From: Seiridium cupressi
Taxonomy: Eukaryota > Ascomycota > Sordariomycetes > Amphisphaeriales > Sporocadaceae
DNA: 64,000 nucleotides
Direction: 5' to 3'
NCBI GenBank assembly: GCA_036674765.1
Contig: JARVKI010000032.1
Coordinates: 1-64,000, forward strand
Shown: positions 18,987 to 31,330 of the stretch, piece after piece
Layout: each line of letters starts with the position of its first letter
Numbering within the stretch: the stretch's first letter is position 1
The notes under the pieces: generated by a model
The model's input: only the letters and a program-made list of their open reading frames with translations
Databases searched by the model: none
What the model was told of the DNA's origin: nothing
Translations under genes and position numbers: made by a program

Positions 18987-21585
18987 ATGCAGTCTCTCCG
19001 CCCAGCACATTCGGTCAACTCGCTTAACACGATACCATCACAGCCATCTTTTCTGGACTTTCTAGACGAGGACACCAGCCCGACAGAACCTCACCATGAA
19101 GAAGCATCTAAGACTGAACAGGACCCAGACCGCCAATATGTCACTGGTATCAGACTGTTCATCAATATGTTCTGTGTGGTTCTGGCGTGCTTCTTGGTGC
19201 TGTTAGATACTTCGGTGGTTAGCACGGTATGTTAGAGATGGCCCAGCAGCGAGGCCATGATAATAACCCTTTTGATTGCGCGTAGGCCACTCCACAAATT
19301 ACAGATGACTTTCACTCCTTAAGAGATGTGGGATGGTATGGAAGTGCCTACAGTCTAGGGAGGTATGATACGACATTAAGAATCCAGTGAAACACTCCGC
19401 TGATTGACAATACCAGCGCGGCAGTCCAGCCCCTGACGGGGAAGATTTATCAATATTTCACCCTCAAGGTTTGACTTATCCTCCTCCATGTCAGTACGTA
19501 ACAGGACAGCTAATATTCAGCAGTGGTCCTGGCTCGTCTTCTTTGCCCTCTTCGAGATCGGCTCTGCGTTATGCGGTGCTGCACTGAACTCGAACATGTT
19601 GATTATCGGTCGTGCCATCGCTGGAGCCGGATCATCAGGGATACTCAGTGGCGGTTTCAACATAATATCTGCTTGTGTTCCTTTGGAGAGGCGTCCGCGT
19701 AAGCTATTGCATATGTTGGGCCTCATAGAACGAAGCTAATACTAAATGCAACGGACTAGCTTTGATTGGCATGATGATGGGAAGTGAGTTCCCTCAACCT
19801 TGCTGGATCTCGATACTGTAGGTACTGATAAGATTCCAGTTACACAACTTGGTACCATACTAGGACCCATCATTGGCGGTGCATTCACGACTGGCTATAC
19901 ATGGCGATGGAGTAAGCTATTCACGGACATACGAAATCCAGCGTGGCTGCTAACAATCCCTGCAGGCTTCTATATCAACCTTCCAGTTGGCGCTCTAGTG
20001 GCATTCCCAATCAGTGAGCAATTCCCGGCGCCATGCGAAATCTCTTCAATAGATCCAAGCGCAAGTGATTCATACTTGCCTGAAGCAAGATAAAAGAGAC
20101 TGCTATCCCGCCCAAGGTTCCACTCCGACTTGATATAGTAACTAACTTCACCTATCCTAGTGCTTCTACGTATTCCTGAACAGATCCCCAAGGAACCATT
20201 CTGGAAGGTTGTCCCTAGTATTCATCGCCGTCTCGACCTGCTTGGGTTCGCTCTATTTGCTCCAGCCGTAACACAGCTGCTCCTCGCTCTCCAGTTTGGG
20301 GGGAGTCAGTTTCCGTGGTCTTCGCCTCAGATTATTGGTCTGTTCTGCGGCGCAGGAGCCACCTTTCTCGTCTGGCTTGTGTGGAACTACTACAAAAAGG
20401 ACGATGCGCTACTCCCGGTGTCTTTGATCAAGCGACGCACCATCTGGGTTAGTTCGCTGTATCATTCATTGCTAGTGGCGGCCATGTTTGGAGTGTCATA
20501 CTATCTTCCAATATACTTCCAGGCTGTCCAGGGATTGAGTGCTATTATGAGCGGTGTCAACTTGTTACCGACCATCCTGCCGCAAATGGTACTGGCTATA
20601 GCGTCTGGTTTCCTGGGTGAGTGATGCCATTTTCACCATCATAAGGCAAATTCAATGGCTGACAACTCACTCAGTGACAAGACTTGGATTTGTACCACCA
20701 TTTGGCATGGTTGCGGGAACTTTGACATCTATTGCTAGTGGCCTGTTTTCCACATTGCAGCCAGACTCTTCCCTCGCACGCAGAATAGGTTTTCAGATCC
20801 TTATGGGCGTGGGTCTAGGCTCGGGCATACAAATGGTAAGACCCCAAGCAAAAAAAAAAAAAAAAAAAATTCGCTAAACCGCGGATCTGCATATTTGGAA
20901 TTCCTGTACAGTAAACATACTAACCGCTAGGCACTAGGCTATCGTGGCGGTCCAGAACTCTATCTCACCAAGAGAAATGGCATCGGCGACAGCCTTCATC
21001 TTCTGGGCACAATCAATGGGGCCTACAATTTTTCTGCCATTGTACAACGCCATCTTGGAAACTAGTCTGAGGACAGAATTGCGACTACAAGCGCCGCATG
21101 TCGACCCCCAGGCTGTGCTGGAAGCGGGTGCGACAAGATTTAGAACGCTCGTGAGCGCCGAGGATCTGCCTAGTGTTCTAGTCGCCTATTCCAACAGCAT
21201 AGACACGGTATTCTATCTGGTTGTGGCTGCATGCGGCGTGGTATTCTGTGCAGCGTTTGGCATGGGGTGGAAAGACCTTAGGAAGAAGACGTCGAATATT
21301 CCGCCACCTGTGGCCCCTACTGCACCTGTTCCTGAAGAACAAATCGAATTTGATTTGTTGGTCCATCCACCAGAGGCCGTGGAGCCAAACTTTCACAATC
21401 CTTTGGCAGGATATAATTACTTAGACGTTCGGGTTCCAAGTCCGCTCCTGCACATAGATCAAGTGTCCCGATCTCCATCCGCCCGACGATCCTGGGGCCA
21501 CGAGGCACAGGCACGGCGGTCTCAGGCCCGCGAATCCTGGGCGAGGGAGTCTTGGTCACGCAACTCGTTTTATGCAGTTGGCTAG
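18987..21585 (+). CDS. MFS exporter, DHA2-type (14-helix class)
   Basis: Ten exons reconstruct with consistent phase to 651 residues. Exons: 18987-19226, 19286-19362, 19417-19468, 19521-19698, 19760-19783, 19840-19911, 19966-20013, 20161-20616, 20675-20835, 20938-21585. After a ~65-residue polar N-terminal tail come LDTSVVST (helix-1 motif C1/D1 type), [23 protein letters not shown] and [16 protein letters not shown] (motif-C-like), then [12 protein letters not shown]. These are hallmarks of fungal toxin and drug efflux pumps of the DHA2 family. The plasma-membrane pump most likely exports the cluster product. The cytosolic C-terminal tail of ~100 residues ends in an Arg/Ser/Trp-rich run with repeated R-x-S-W units. 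One intron holds a ~20-nt poly-A tract. Confidence 0.92.
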
Positions 21586-22708
21586 GCTCGGCAATCTTAT
21601 GGACATAGAGTTATTCCAGTCAATACGTAATATCTTTTATTCAGGGTATGCCAGTCAAAAATCGCAAGTTTTTGTGCTCTAGAGACGTAATGACGGCGAT
21701 CCCGTGAAGGACATCTAGATATCATCCACATAGTCACTCGTATAGGTCACTAAGCTAGATTGCAAACCCAGAATTGTTTTTCGCTTGACAGTGGCTCCTA
21801 CTTGCCCTTACTAGCTGGCTCCAGTCCAGCGTCGTCGAAAATCTGGATTAGGCTTAAGTTATCCATGATAAGATAACGAATTTGTACCAATCGTTTGCAT
21901 TCCATGTTCCATGCAGTATAGTAGCTCGCATGATTTTGCGACGGGTAAGATCTGCGAAGGAGTAACCAAACTTAGAAACGCCGTCTGCCTCACTGGAGGC
22001 CCCACTTGGCAGGCTGACTGCCTGCTGCTCATCAAGTCGATCCGGCTGCTATTTCCGAAGAGTGGAGCTCGGAAGTACCCTTCTCAGATGCGATCTAGTG
22101 AGGTGACATATTCTCAAGACCATAAGCCTTAATAAAAACACAGCGGGTCTATCTGGTGGAGCAAGATGACCGTGAATACTTTCCGGGGCACAGGAAAGTG
22201 AGCCTAGTAAGATAGTCTCGGCGAGAATACAGATGCCATAGAATTCCGCGCATATACTCCGCGGAGTCCATCCCACAGGTCTGACCAGACATGCCTGGGA
22301 ACGTCAGCCGTAGCATTGGGCGATGTAACATGAGCCATTGTCGCGATACCGCCATTATGCGACTAGACACTATGAAGGAACATGTTACAGCTCGCTTCGC
22401 AAGGAACTGAGCCCACAAAATCTACTGAGCCGTCTGGATAAGCCTCGCGCCCGAGTCCAGCAAGGGAGGTTTTCGCGGGTCAAAGGTCCGGGTCAGCTGT
22501 TTGATGCCCGGATTAGAGGTGCTTGGGTACGAGAATCCTTCAACTTTCTGAAAACGATACTCAGCCGCATCGCGGAACTAATGACGGACTAGAGGTTTCG
22601 AGATGAAATATAAGCTGTTAGCAGGGCGATGCGCATCGTGGAAAATCACGATTTTAGCATCCTCAGATCCCTCCTTGGCCTGCAGCTGACCGAAACCAAT
22701 CCACAACA
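21586..22708. other. Intergenic region
   Basis: This 1,123-bp stretch between the MFS gene and the BBE-like oxidase contains the oxidase promoter. I see no supported gene or repeat. Confidence 0.5.
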
Positions 22709-24366
22709 ATGCGCTACTACTACGTCCAAGCCTTGGTACTCTCGGCTGCAGCTGCAGCTCGTGCAACTAGCTTCGATGCGCAAGCACTTTTTGGACCACA
22801 CGTATCTCCGAGTACAGAGATCGCCTGCAAATCCGACGCCGACTTCTCCGATGTTGCATCGCCCCGCTGGTCATCCTGGGACACACCAGGTTTCGTGGCA
22901 GCTATCAAGCCAGTGACCGAAGCCGATGTCCAAACAATTGTGAGCGTCCCTTGACGAATGGTGGCTTTTGTTGTATGTGATTCTTATATGTGGATGATGT
23001 TATAGGTCAAAATCGCTGCCGAGAATAATATCTCATTCTTAGCTACAACCAATGGCCATGGCACTGCGACGGGCTACGGTGATGTGCAAAACGCACTGAA
23101 CATCAATTTGGGCAATTTCAACTCTGTTTCTATTGATGCAGCAAGCAATCGATTGACAGCGGGCGGTGGTGTGAAATTTGGTGATTTGTTCGAGCCCCTT
23201 TCCAACGCCGGCAAGGTCGTCCGTGAGTGGCCAGTGCACCCCCTGAAAGAGGTTTCTATTCTGATGTCTCATTTTTAACCGGTCTTAGCAACTGGCAATG
23301 CCGTATGTGTCGGGTTACTCGGTGCGACTGTTGGTGGTGGCATTGGAGTCTTGACAGGACTGCACGGTTTGACGCTCGACGCTCTCCAGAGTGCACGCAT
23401 CGTCACATCATCTGGTGAGTTGGTAACCGCATCCAAGACAAGCAATCCGGATCTCTTCTGGGCGATTCGCGGTGCTGGTGCAAACTTTGGTATCATCACA
23501 TCGGCCACCTATGAGATATATGACCAGCCAAACGATGGAAAGGCAGTGTTCGGGTCCTTTGAGTATCCCGCTGCCTCCAATGTGTCAGTCTGGCAGGCAC
23601 TACAGTCCTTCGATGAAGACTTGCCTCAAGAGCTCGCTATGCACATCATCACCTCGTATAACCACACCACAAATCAGCCCGCGGTGATTGCCAGCGTGGT
23701 CTACTTTGGCAGCTCCGCTGATGCACAACCGTACATGAATCGATTTCTCGACGTCAATCCCATATCATCGTCGATCCGCAATGTGAGCATACCGGACGTA
23801 TTCAACACATTGTCCGTCGGGCAGTGTGTCAATGGTGCCCGTGTCAACACCTACACAGTCGGGCTGGGACAGACCAATGTCGCAACTTTCCAGGACGTAT
23901 TTGCTGATATGGTCAATTTCTATGCGACGCATCCCGATTACAAAGGAGTCCTGGTAGCACAGCGCTACAGCAACGTCCAAGTGCTCAAGACTCCTGAATC
24001 TGAGACTGCACACCCATGGAGAGATACAAAAACTTATATGTTAGTAGCAATATGCCACCGCTGTCGATCCACGCGCAGCGGTTTGTTTAGAGCGCGACGA
24101 TGGCTGACCATGGGTATACTAGGCTTTTGGACAATATTTACACCGATCCGTCGAGTGATGAAGATGTCTACAGTATGTCGGACTCACTGCGATCCAAGTT
24201 CGAGGCTACTAGTGGCTTCTCTTCTGCTCACATTTACCTAAATTACGACTTTGGCGACGAGGGCCCAGATGCCAAGTATGGCCCCTCCAACCTTCCAAAG
24301 CTCAGGGCCCTCAAGGCATTGTGGGACCCACAGAGACGATTCGGGACACCAAATCCTCTTTACTGA
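22709..24366 (+). CDS. Secreted BBE-like FAD-linked oxidase
   Basis: Four exons (22709-22939, 23006-23222, 23289-24039, 24123-24366) give 480 residues. The first ~20 residues form a signal peptide ending in an Ala-rich stretch. The FAD-binding PCMH-type domain has TTNGHGTATGYG with His95 at the 8-alpha-histidyl position, and GNAVCVG with Cys156 at the 6-S-cysteinyl position, so bicovalent flavin is plausible. GLHGLTLD and DLFWAIRGAGANFGI follow. The C terminus has the BBE motif segment YLNYDFGDEG and ends WDPQRRFGTPNPLY. The last intron (24040-24122) must be spliced to join ..KTYM to LLDNIYTDPSS. Similar oxidases occur in the asperfuranone, sorbicillin and Monascus pigment clusters, where they oxidise pathway intermediates; the reaction here is unknown. 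Confidence 0.93.
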
Positions 24367-25035
24367 GCATGCAGCTCGCAGCACCAGAAGCTGTAATTGT
24401 TAGATAGATAGACAACACTTAATGTTCTGCTGGTTATATTATTAAGTATCGATTGAAGTACGAGCGTGTTTCCGACTTTACTTAGCAGAGTACTAACCTA
24501 GCTCTTGACATTGTATCTTCCTCGAGTAGTTCTATCTTATCAGGAACAATTGATTCCATAGCCACTGTCCAAGCATCGTAGACTCGATTTCTGACGGCAC
24601 CTGGAGAGGAGAGGTAACGAGGCTTGGAAAGAAACCACACACTACATGTAGATTTTCATGTTAATCACCCTGGCTCAGCGGGTCTGCGTGGGTGTGTCTT
24701 AATGAATGCACCGGAGCGAATGCCGCTGGACGGGTTTTACGTCTTCTGCTGACAGTCACGGCCTAGGGCACCCCACGGTACACCAGTGCTCGGCGTTGCT
24801 AATAGATGGTGCTAGTGTTCCACAATGAAAATAATTCTAATCAGGCCTGTTCATTAAACACACAAACCAGTCGATAGCTTTCAATCACCGCATTTGACGA
24901 TATTATATATCAGCTAGTCGAAATGATGTTTATTCATTCTATTCTTAGCTGTAAACGTTTGCCTCGGCAAACATGTGCAGCATGAAACCGCGTTCGAGCC
25001 AGGGTCGGAAATCTTGATTCATGTTAATGACAAGC
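24367..25035. other. Intergenic region (convergent 3' ends)
   Basis: This 669-bp stretch lies between two convergent genes. Only 3' flanks and AT-rich stretches are seen; no gene is supported. Confidence 0.5.
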
Positions 25036-26142
25036 TTAGAGAGTAACCACGAGCTTCTTTGCTGAGATTCCACCTTGCTTCAGCTTGTCCCAGCCGTCCT
25101 GGACATGCTCCAGGCCCTTACCAACGACCTCCGGCTCAGGCACAGCCTTGTATGCGCCCTTGGCCAAAGCTGCAGGGAGGAATTCGTCAAAAATGATTGG
25201 TCCAACCTCGTTGTCCTTGAGGGAACCGCCCCAGACTGTCTTGGCCTCAACGCCCTCGGGCTTGTTTTCCGGGATTGGGAAAGTAGCAGCAACAAACTTG
25301 GAACCCTCGCTCTTTGCCACAACCTCGAAAATGGTATCACCGATACCCTGGTGAATGCCAAAGGCTCCAGCAGAGGTCTTGCCCTTGAACGCATCTAGGA
25401 GCTCTTGGGTTAGGTTCTTGCTGTGGTAATCGAAGACTTGGGATGCACCCAGCTTCTTGCAGTAGTCAAAGTTCTTGGGTGAAGCCGTGGTGAAGACCTC
25501 GTAGCCTGCGGCCACGGCGAGTTGAATTGCGTTGGACCCGACGCTGGATGCTCCTGCCCAGACAAGGAGAGTCTTGCCATTGGGCTTGGCATCGACACGA
25601 GGATAGTCGAGCCCCAAGTAATCCTTTTGGAACAGACCTGAGGCGGCGGTGCCCAGACCGAGAGGCAGCACGCTGGCATCGGCAAAGCTTAGGCTCTCCG
25701 GAATCTTGCTAACGATCTTGGCCTGCAGAACGGCGTATTCCTGGAAGCCACCGTTGCGGGACTCGAAACCACCATTGAGACCCAACACACGGTCGCCGAT
25801 CTTGACCTTGGTAACGTCAGAGGCGACCTCGACCACGGTTCCGGCGAGGTCGCTGCCGATGGTCAAGGGGTATTGCAGCCACGGGAACAAGTTCTCGCCG
25901 AGGGTTTGGATCATCCAGTCCGTGGGGTTGATGGCAGCGGCGCCGACTTTGACGATGATCTCACCCTCACCAACGGTGGGGTACGGCGATTCTTGGACCT
26001 TGAGGGGGTGAGCACGAGCGGCGGTTATTTGGGCAGATGCATTGGTAGGAGCCATCTTGGGAGTGTTGTGAGTAGAGGTTGTGTTGCTGTGATGGGACTG
26101 ACGGGAGATGATGTGCCTGAGAGAAGAGAAAAAACGTTTCAT
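25036..26142 (-). CDS. Zinc-type medium-chain dehydrogenase / enoyl reductase (CipB-like)
   Basis: Single exon, 368 residues. A GroES-like domain (KVGAAAINPTDW; IGSDLAGTVVEV; KIGDRVLGL) precedes a nucleotide-binding fold with VWAGASSVGSNAIQLA. The catalytic zinc cysteine of true alcohol dehydrogenases is absent, which fits the quinone/enoyl-reductase branch. Relatives are the CipB-like proteins and the trans-acting enoyl reductases of polyketide clusters. Met1 starts an arginine/serine/histidine-rich, acid-free 29-residue leader that looks like a mitochondrial presequence. Met30 (MAPTNASAQ) is where family homology normally begins, so the true start is ambiguous. NAD(P)H-dependent reduction of an enone in the pathway is the likely role. 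It could also be a general-metabolism enzyme sitting inside the cluster. Confidence 0.85.
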   Translation of the reverse strand: MKRFFSSLRHIISRQSHHSNTTSTHNTPKMAPTNASAQITAARAHPLKVQESPYPTVGEGEIIVKVGAAAINPTDWMIQTLGENLFPWLQYPLTIGSDLAGTVVEVASDVTKVKIGDRVLGLNGGFESRNGGFQEYAVLQAKIVSKIPESLSFADASVLPLGLGTAASGLFQKDYLGLDYPRVDAKPNGKTLLVWAGASSVGSNAIQLAVAAGYEVFTTASPKNFDYCKKLGASQVFDYHSKNLTQELLDAFKGKTSAGAFGIHQGIGDTIFEVVAKSEGSKFVAATFPIPENKPEGVEAKTVWGGSLKDNEVGPIIFDEFLPAALAKGAYKAVPEPEVVGKGLEHVQDGWDKLKQGGISAKKLVVTL

Positions 26143-28990
26143 GTGGGAGAGTCTTTGAACGAGAAGTGGGGTTTGATCTTATAGAATCCGTGTCTGGACT
26201 TCGACTGCCAATGTTGCCAGGTGAGCTTGCTTCATATATCAATTTCATTCCTGCCGTGTGTACGCAATTGTGCAAAAAGTAAACATCATTACTGAGGAAT
26301 AATATGTGTACGCCTGGTGTGTGCTCTGGAGATAAGACGCCAGGCAGTGGATCGGATTTAAGGGGCCCATGACGACACCAAACGCATTTACCCCCTCTCT
26401 GTGTAACTCAGTGGCCGCCAACCGTGTCTTTGGCTGTGGCACGCAAGTCCCGGGCTCGGCGTTAACCTACGTAGGTAGACTACGAAATCGGGGCTTGTCT
26501 CCTTCCCTGTGAGACGCCCGTCCAGAGAAAGCGATACTGGCACTTGAGGCAATGTGGGGCTGTGCTACGTCCTCTGAGCGGGTATCCTGCCTTCCGATTT
26601 AGACAAGAGCGTTGGACCTTCTAGGAGCTTGTTGCGCTTATGTGAGATCGACGTTGATCATCCAGCCGTCTCCGCTAAGGGTGGGGCCGTACGCCTCGCG
26701 GGGCGGCACTCGTTAGGAGCTGGAGCTTAGCACGAAGTCAATGCAGTCCACGCATGCAGGATTTAGGATAGTCCCAATGGAAGCTAACCTTGGCATGCAA
26801 GGGACTTCCAGCCCTAGGACCGGCGGAAAGTATTACTTGACTCCGTTAGCTAGGTCTTACAGGCAAGAATATGCCCGAAAGTTTCTTAGTGGCCGTGATA
26901 GCAGCCGCAGCTAGCATCGTCATTGAGTCGGCCCCGTTCTGGAGGGTACCTGTTTTGCTGCGCCGTGTTACTGAGCCGGCCATGGCGGGGCACTTCGCTT
27001 CCCATATCTCCACCCAGGTTGGCAGGACGAAATGCTGCTGTCCGGGACATTACAACGGACTTTTGGTGCTGATGAAAGCAAGCACAGCATCACTGTTACT
27101 GTACGACTAGATACAGAATCCTTTAGCTATCGATTAGCGGCCAGTCATTCTTGCTTAGAGTTTCTAGCCTTGAAACTGCCGTGTCTTTGCTTGGGCCTGG
27201 TAACGCTCGGCAACTGCTCCAGCGGGGTGGACAGACTCACGGCCGGTGCTGCTCTACGCTGACGAAAGGAACCTTTCTGACCAGTGTGGCTACTCTTGGA
27301 CCTCAAATAACGAAGATTTCGAGCCCGAACTTATGGCCTAAGGCTTCTATGCTTCCAGATTCTTCATGAGCCTGTATGTGTCAATCTGTTTAGACAAGAC
27401 ATCAGTGTGTCGTTCATGATACGATTCGGTCAGTCACGGTGGCATATGTGAAACAGCATAAAGCGGCCAGAGAATTATGAAACATCTCGCTCATCACAAA
27501 GCTTCTGACAACTCATTCCAATATAGACAGCTTCAAATAGCATCTTTATACGAAAGACGAGGTATGCATTGACCTGCCAATTCAACATATTTAGCCTATG
27601 GGGTGGCATTCGAATTGAATTTCTTAACTTCGACCATAATACATTCGACCCAGCCATGTTCATACTCACGTGAACCATCGAGTTTCCCAGTGTAGCTTCT
27701 CGAGATTTTGCAGAAAGGTAGGGAGAAGGCACCACTATCCTCAGAGATAGCTGACCTGTTCTTACCCGACTTTCTTTCACGCCTTGAGACAATGACTTTT
27801 GGTGAGAGAGCCAACAAACTACAGATGCAGCATTAGAGCGAGACACAATGATGACGGCAAGTCTGGTCTTATTTGATGAACTATATCTTAGGACAGGGCC
27901 AACCCCTGGCCTGGCGACGTTCCTAGCAACTAGCACAATCTTGTCAACGCTCGCAGCCTTGATAATCCCGGGAGATCCATGGACGAAGAGCACTTGACTG
28001 CGGTGCAAGCTCAACATAGATACGTTCGTTCAATCTCAACCTACGACTTGAAACATGTTTGGTATAGAACATTGACCTCAGCTAGGCTAGATAAGCAAAC
28101 AGAAACTAGATCTAAAAGGTGTTATAGCTTTTACAGCATCCATACACTTAGAATATGACTGTTCAGCGAGGTTGATCTGAGTCCCCGACCAAATCGAATG
28201 TCTGATGCGATTCTCGGCTTTATCAGTGCAGGCATTGACCTTCCAAGATTAAATCGTCTCTCTGTCTTCGTTCTAACTTCGGAGATGATGATATGGGAGA
28301 TATGAATGACATGCAGTACATGTGCTGCATTTCATCTTAGCTCCGAACAACACTTCTAATACAATGTACTCTATATTACAAGCCAAGATCCGGACTGACT
28401 TATTAAGATTCGAGCTCATTTTTACCGGTCTCCACGCACATGAGATTCCTGGCCGTTGATTACTACACAAATCTGAAAAGTGCACTGTATAAGAAGTGGG
28501 CAAGATTCCATATTATCTACCCCGAAGATGCCGGTAAAACTATTGATTGAGGTTAATACTTCAACCAATGATGGTTTGACAGATAGTTTGGACCGTGAAT
28601 TCCGATTCGTGTATGCATAAATTTGACTGAGATAGAGCTTATGCCTGAAAGTCCGGTTGCGTAAACACAAATCCTGCGCCCGCGTAGTAACTCCGCCAAA
28701 AGGCTATCACCACGCGGAAATGTCAATGCAAAGAAGATGGGTAGGGAGTAGCACAGTCATTTTGATATTGTTTATTGCTCATTGGATGTAAAAGAGGTCA
28801 ACAGGTGAACAGAGAGTCGATAAATATATCATCAAGTACATTCGAAATCAATATTAGTTAGCCCACTTCTGGGACCAAGACGCTTATTGTGTACATATAT
28901 CATACCGAAAGATACTCGGAACGTTGTTGCATCGACCGGAGCACGTATCACTGGCGATAGCAAGTCTTGCCTTGGGCCTCGATCGCAAAA
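26143..28990. other. Long intergenic region
   Basis: A 2.85-kb stretch without a confidently supported gene. A minus-strand frame at 27475-28017 gives a weak impression of a decayed C-terminal half of a fungal SDR but has no clear motif. Part of the region (about 27.4-28.9 kb) is somewhat AT-richer than the coding neighbours. It also carries the promoters of the flanking genes. Confidence 0.45.
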
Positions 28991-30417
28991 ATGGGAGATA
29001 TTCATGACTTGGATCGATACCAAGATGTCCTTGGGCAGCTACCGATGCTGCAGGTAAGCTTCGTGCCTAAATGCTTTCAGAAGTTATCTTTGACTAACAT
29101 AGCTCTCCTACCGATCAGGCCTATTCCCACATTGTGTATTTCTTTCCCATGCCCAAGGATGTATCCCGGGAGCAGATCATTCATGACTTGTCAGACGGCG
29201 TAAACAGAGTTAGAAAGGCAGTCCCCTGGATGGGTGCTCGCATCGTCAATGTGGGCAAAGGCCCCGGGAACTCCGGTATCTATCTGCCGAAGGCATGTGC
29301 TCTGCCAGATCCACCAATCGATGCTAAATACCTGGAAGATGATGTTCCGGAATACGCCGAGTTCGAGAAGCACCGAGCTCCAGTGTCCATGATTGACACC
29401 AAGGCACTGACTCCCGTTTCTGGATTTCCCCATGTGTATGAAGACTCCGATGAGCATCCTGCCCATGCTATACGACTGCAAGCTAGCTTCATCAAGGGTG
29501 GGGTTCTGGTGGACTTTGCAATCATGCACGTGGTTGCCGACGCTGGGGGCTTCTATGGGTTCGTCAACATGGTAGCCATGTCCCTTCGCGGCGAGTCGAT
29601 CCCCGAATCCTTACTCGAAGTGGCCAACATGGACAGGAGGAAACTTGTGCCTTTGCTCGAGGCACATGAGGCACCTCTTGACCACAGTCGAAACAAGCGC
29701 CCACCGCTGACAGCAGCGGCACCATTGGTACCAAGCGAGCCAGCGAGATATCATGTCCTTCGCTTCACAGTGGAAAACATGAATAAGATCAAGGAACTCG
29801 CAAACCAGCCCGAGCACTTTGATCCGTCGGTCAAGTTTATTTCGACGGACGACGCACTTTGTGCTTTCTGTTGGAAACATTTCATCAAAGTCCGCCTCGG
29901 CCGCTACCCTCCTGAGACGCAGTCAAAGTTTGGCCGGCAGATAGATGGCCGCCGACTTGTCGGACTGCCATCCAACTATATGGGAGCAATGACATTCAAC
30001 ACGACGTCCAGCATGACATTTGCACAGCTCGGGGAACTGCCACTTGCGGCCATCGCTTCACAGTTGCGCAAGACTCTAAACGAGGGAAACAACGTGTACA
30101 ACTTGCGCAGCTTCGTGAGCTTCCTTGCCAATGAACCTGATAAGTCCACCGTTACGTATGCTGGGAAGTTTGACTCCGGCACAGATGTCGGCTCATCGTC
30201 GGTTCGCGGTCACCCGGGAGTGTTTCCTAGCTTCGGCTACCTGGGTAAGCCTGACTTCATTCGGCGGCCCCCAAGCATTCCGTTTGCAAGCACTGTGGTT
30301 ATGTGGCCTGGTAACCCTGAAGGTGATTGCGACGCCATTGCTTGTTTGACCGACAAGGACTTTGAGGCCATGAGTGCGGATCCAGAATGGAGCGCATACG
30401 TCGATCACATTGGCTAG
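28991..30417 (+). CDS. Tri101-like O-acyltransferase (BAHD superfamily)
   Basis: Two exons (28991-29053 and 29119-30417), 453 residues, with a 65-nt intron near the start. The active-site HxxxD motif is H158-V-V-A-D162, followed by AGG. The second conserved segment, normally D-F-G-x-G before LGKP, reads S392-F-G-Y-L-G-K-P, so the structural aspartate is replaced by serine. The fold class is that of trichothecene 3-O-acetyltransferase and of azaphilone acyltransferases such as the Monascus MrPigD type. It would transfer an acetyl or longer acyl group from a CoA or ACP thioester to a hydroxyl of the polyketide; donor and position are not readable. It lies 0.9 kb upstream of the FAD monooxygenase on the same strand. 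Confidence 0.92.
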
Positions 30418-31330
30418 GCACTAGTCTGGCCTTGAGAGCAGGTTGGAAGAACGGGGAGGGAAACATATCCCCAAACACATAAAGGAGTGTGTTTTAGTGC
30501 ATATGGGGTCGGGCTTCGAATAGGCGAGAGGAGAATCAATGGACAGCTACTGCCCACGCTCACTTGCAAGCTCCTGAGCGAATTAGCAATCTAGCAATGT
30601 TTTTAAAACAGGATAGATATCGAATGGTGTGATTCTCGTCCAGGTTAAAGTAGATTGCTGATTGAGTAGCCTTGTAAGATAGCCATATCCTGTTTTAATA
30701 TTTTCCATGGCTAATGCTAGCGCTCATCGTTGTCTACTCTATGCGTGGTAATTTAGAAAGTTTGTACCAATTTCTGCTCCAAATAGATCAACCAGTTTTT
30801 GTAGAGCGGACTAAATGCGATAGGCGTTCTCTGTTCTCGTATTTTATCTATTTTTAAACATCACAAAATGCTGCAAAATATAACGAACTCATATATGTTG
30901 AGCCCAAAGACGTTGATTATCACGGTCGTTAAGATATTTCTCTGCCATCCTATCGCACGACTTGGGAAGAGACGAGCCATCATTCGGCTTCAGTGCAGAT
31001 GCCCATGGCCGAAATAGCAGTCACAAAGTTAGATCGAGATGCTCCGTGCTGATCTGTCAATGTCGTCCGATTCAACGGCCTTTGTCCCATAAAAGTGGAT
31101 GTAGGCTGTGCTGAGCTGTCAGCCTGGGCTTTGTTCCCCGGCAAGAAACTCCGGCGACTTGATAGTGTAGAATCAGCTTGAAGATCGTATGATTCGAATT
31201 TCTGGCATTGTCAAATAGATCAACATCAATCATTCAAAGGGTGATAGAAATCATGCTTTGGAAGATTTCAGTAGGTCAATGAGACTCATCTACAGCTCAA
31301 GTTCGCTACTATTCCATTTGACAAGCAATC
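30418..31330. other. Intergenic region
   Basis: This 913-bp stretch between the acyltransferase and the monooxygenase, both on the plus strand, holds the monooxygenase promoter. No gene is seen. Confidence 0.5.

Noticed and set aside
26871..27369. Overlapping plus-strand small frames
   Set aside because: Composition and residues look random, and no start context, domain or neighbour relation supports a gene.
27475..28017. Minus-strand 180-codon frame with a faint resemblance to the C-terminal half of a fungal SDR
   Set aside because: It has no catalytic or nucleotide-binding motif, the similarity would need frame changes, and a purely chance frame is possible. A frameshift-tolerant translated search would decide.
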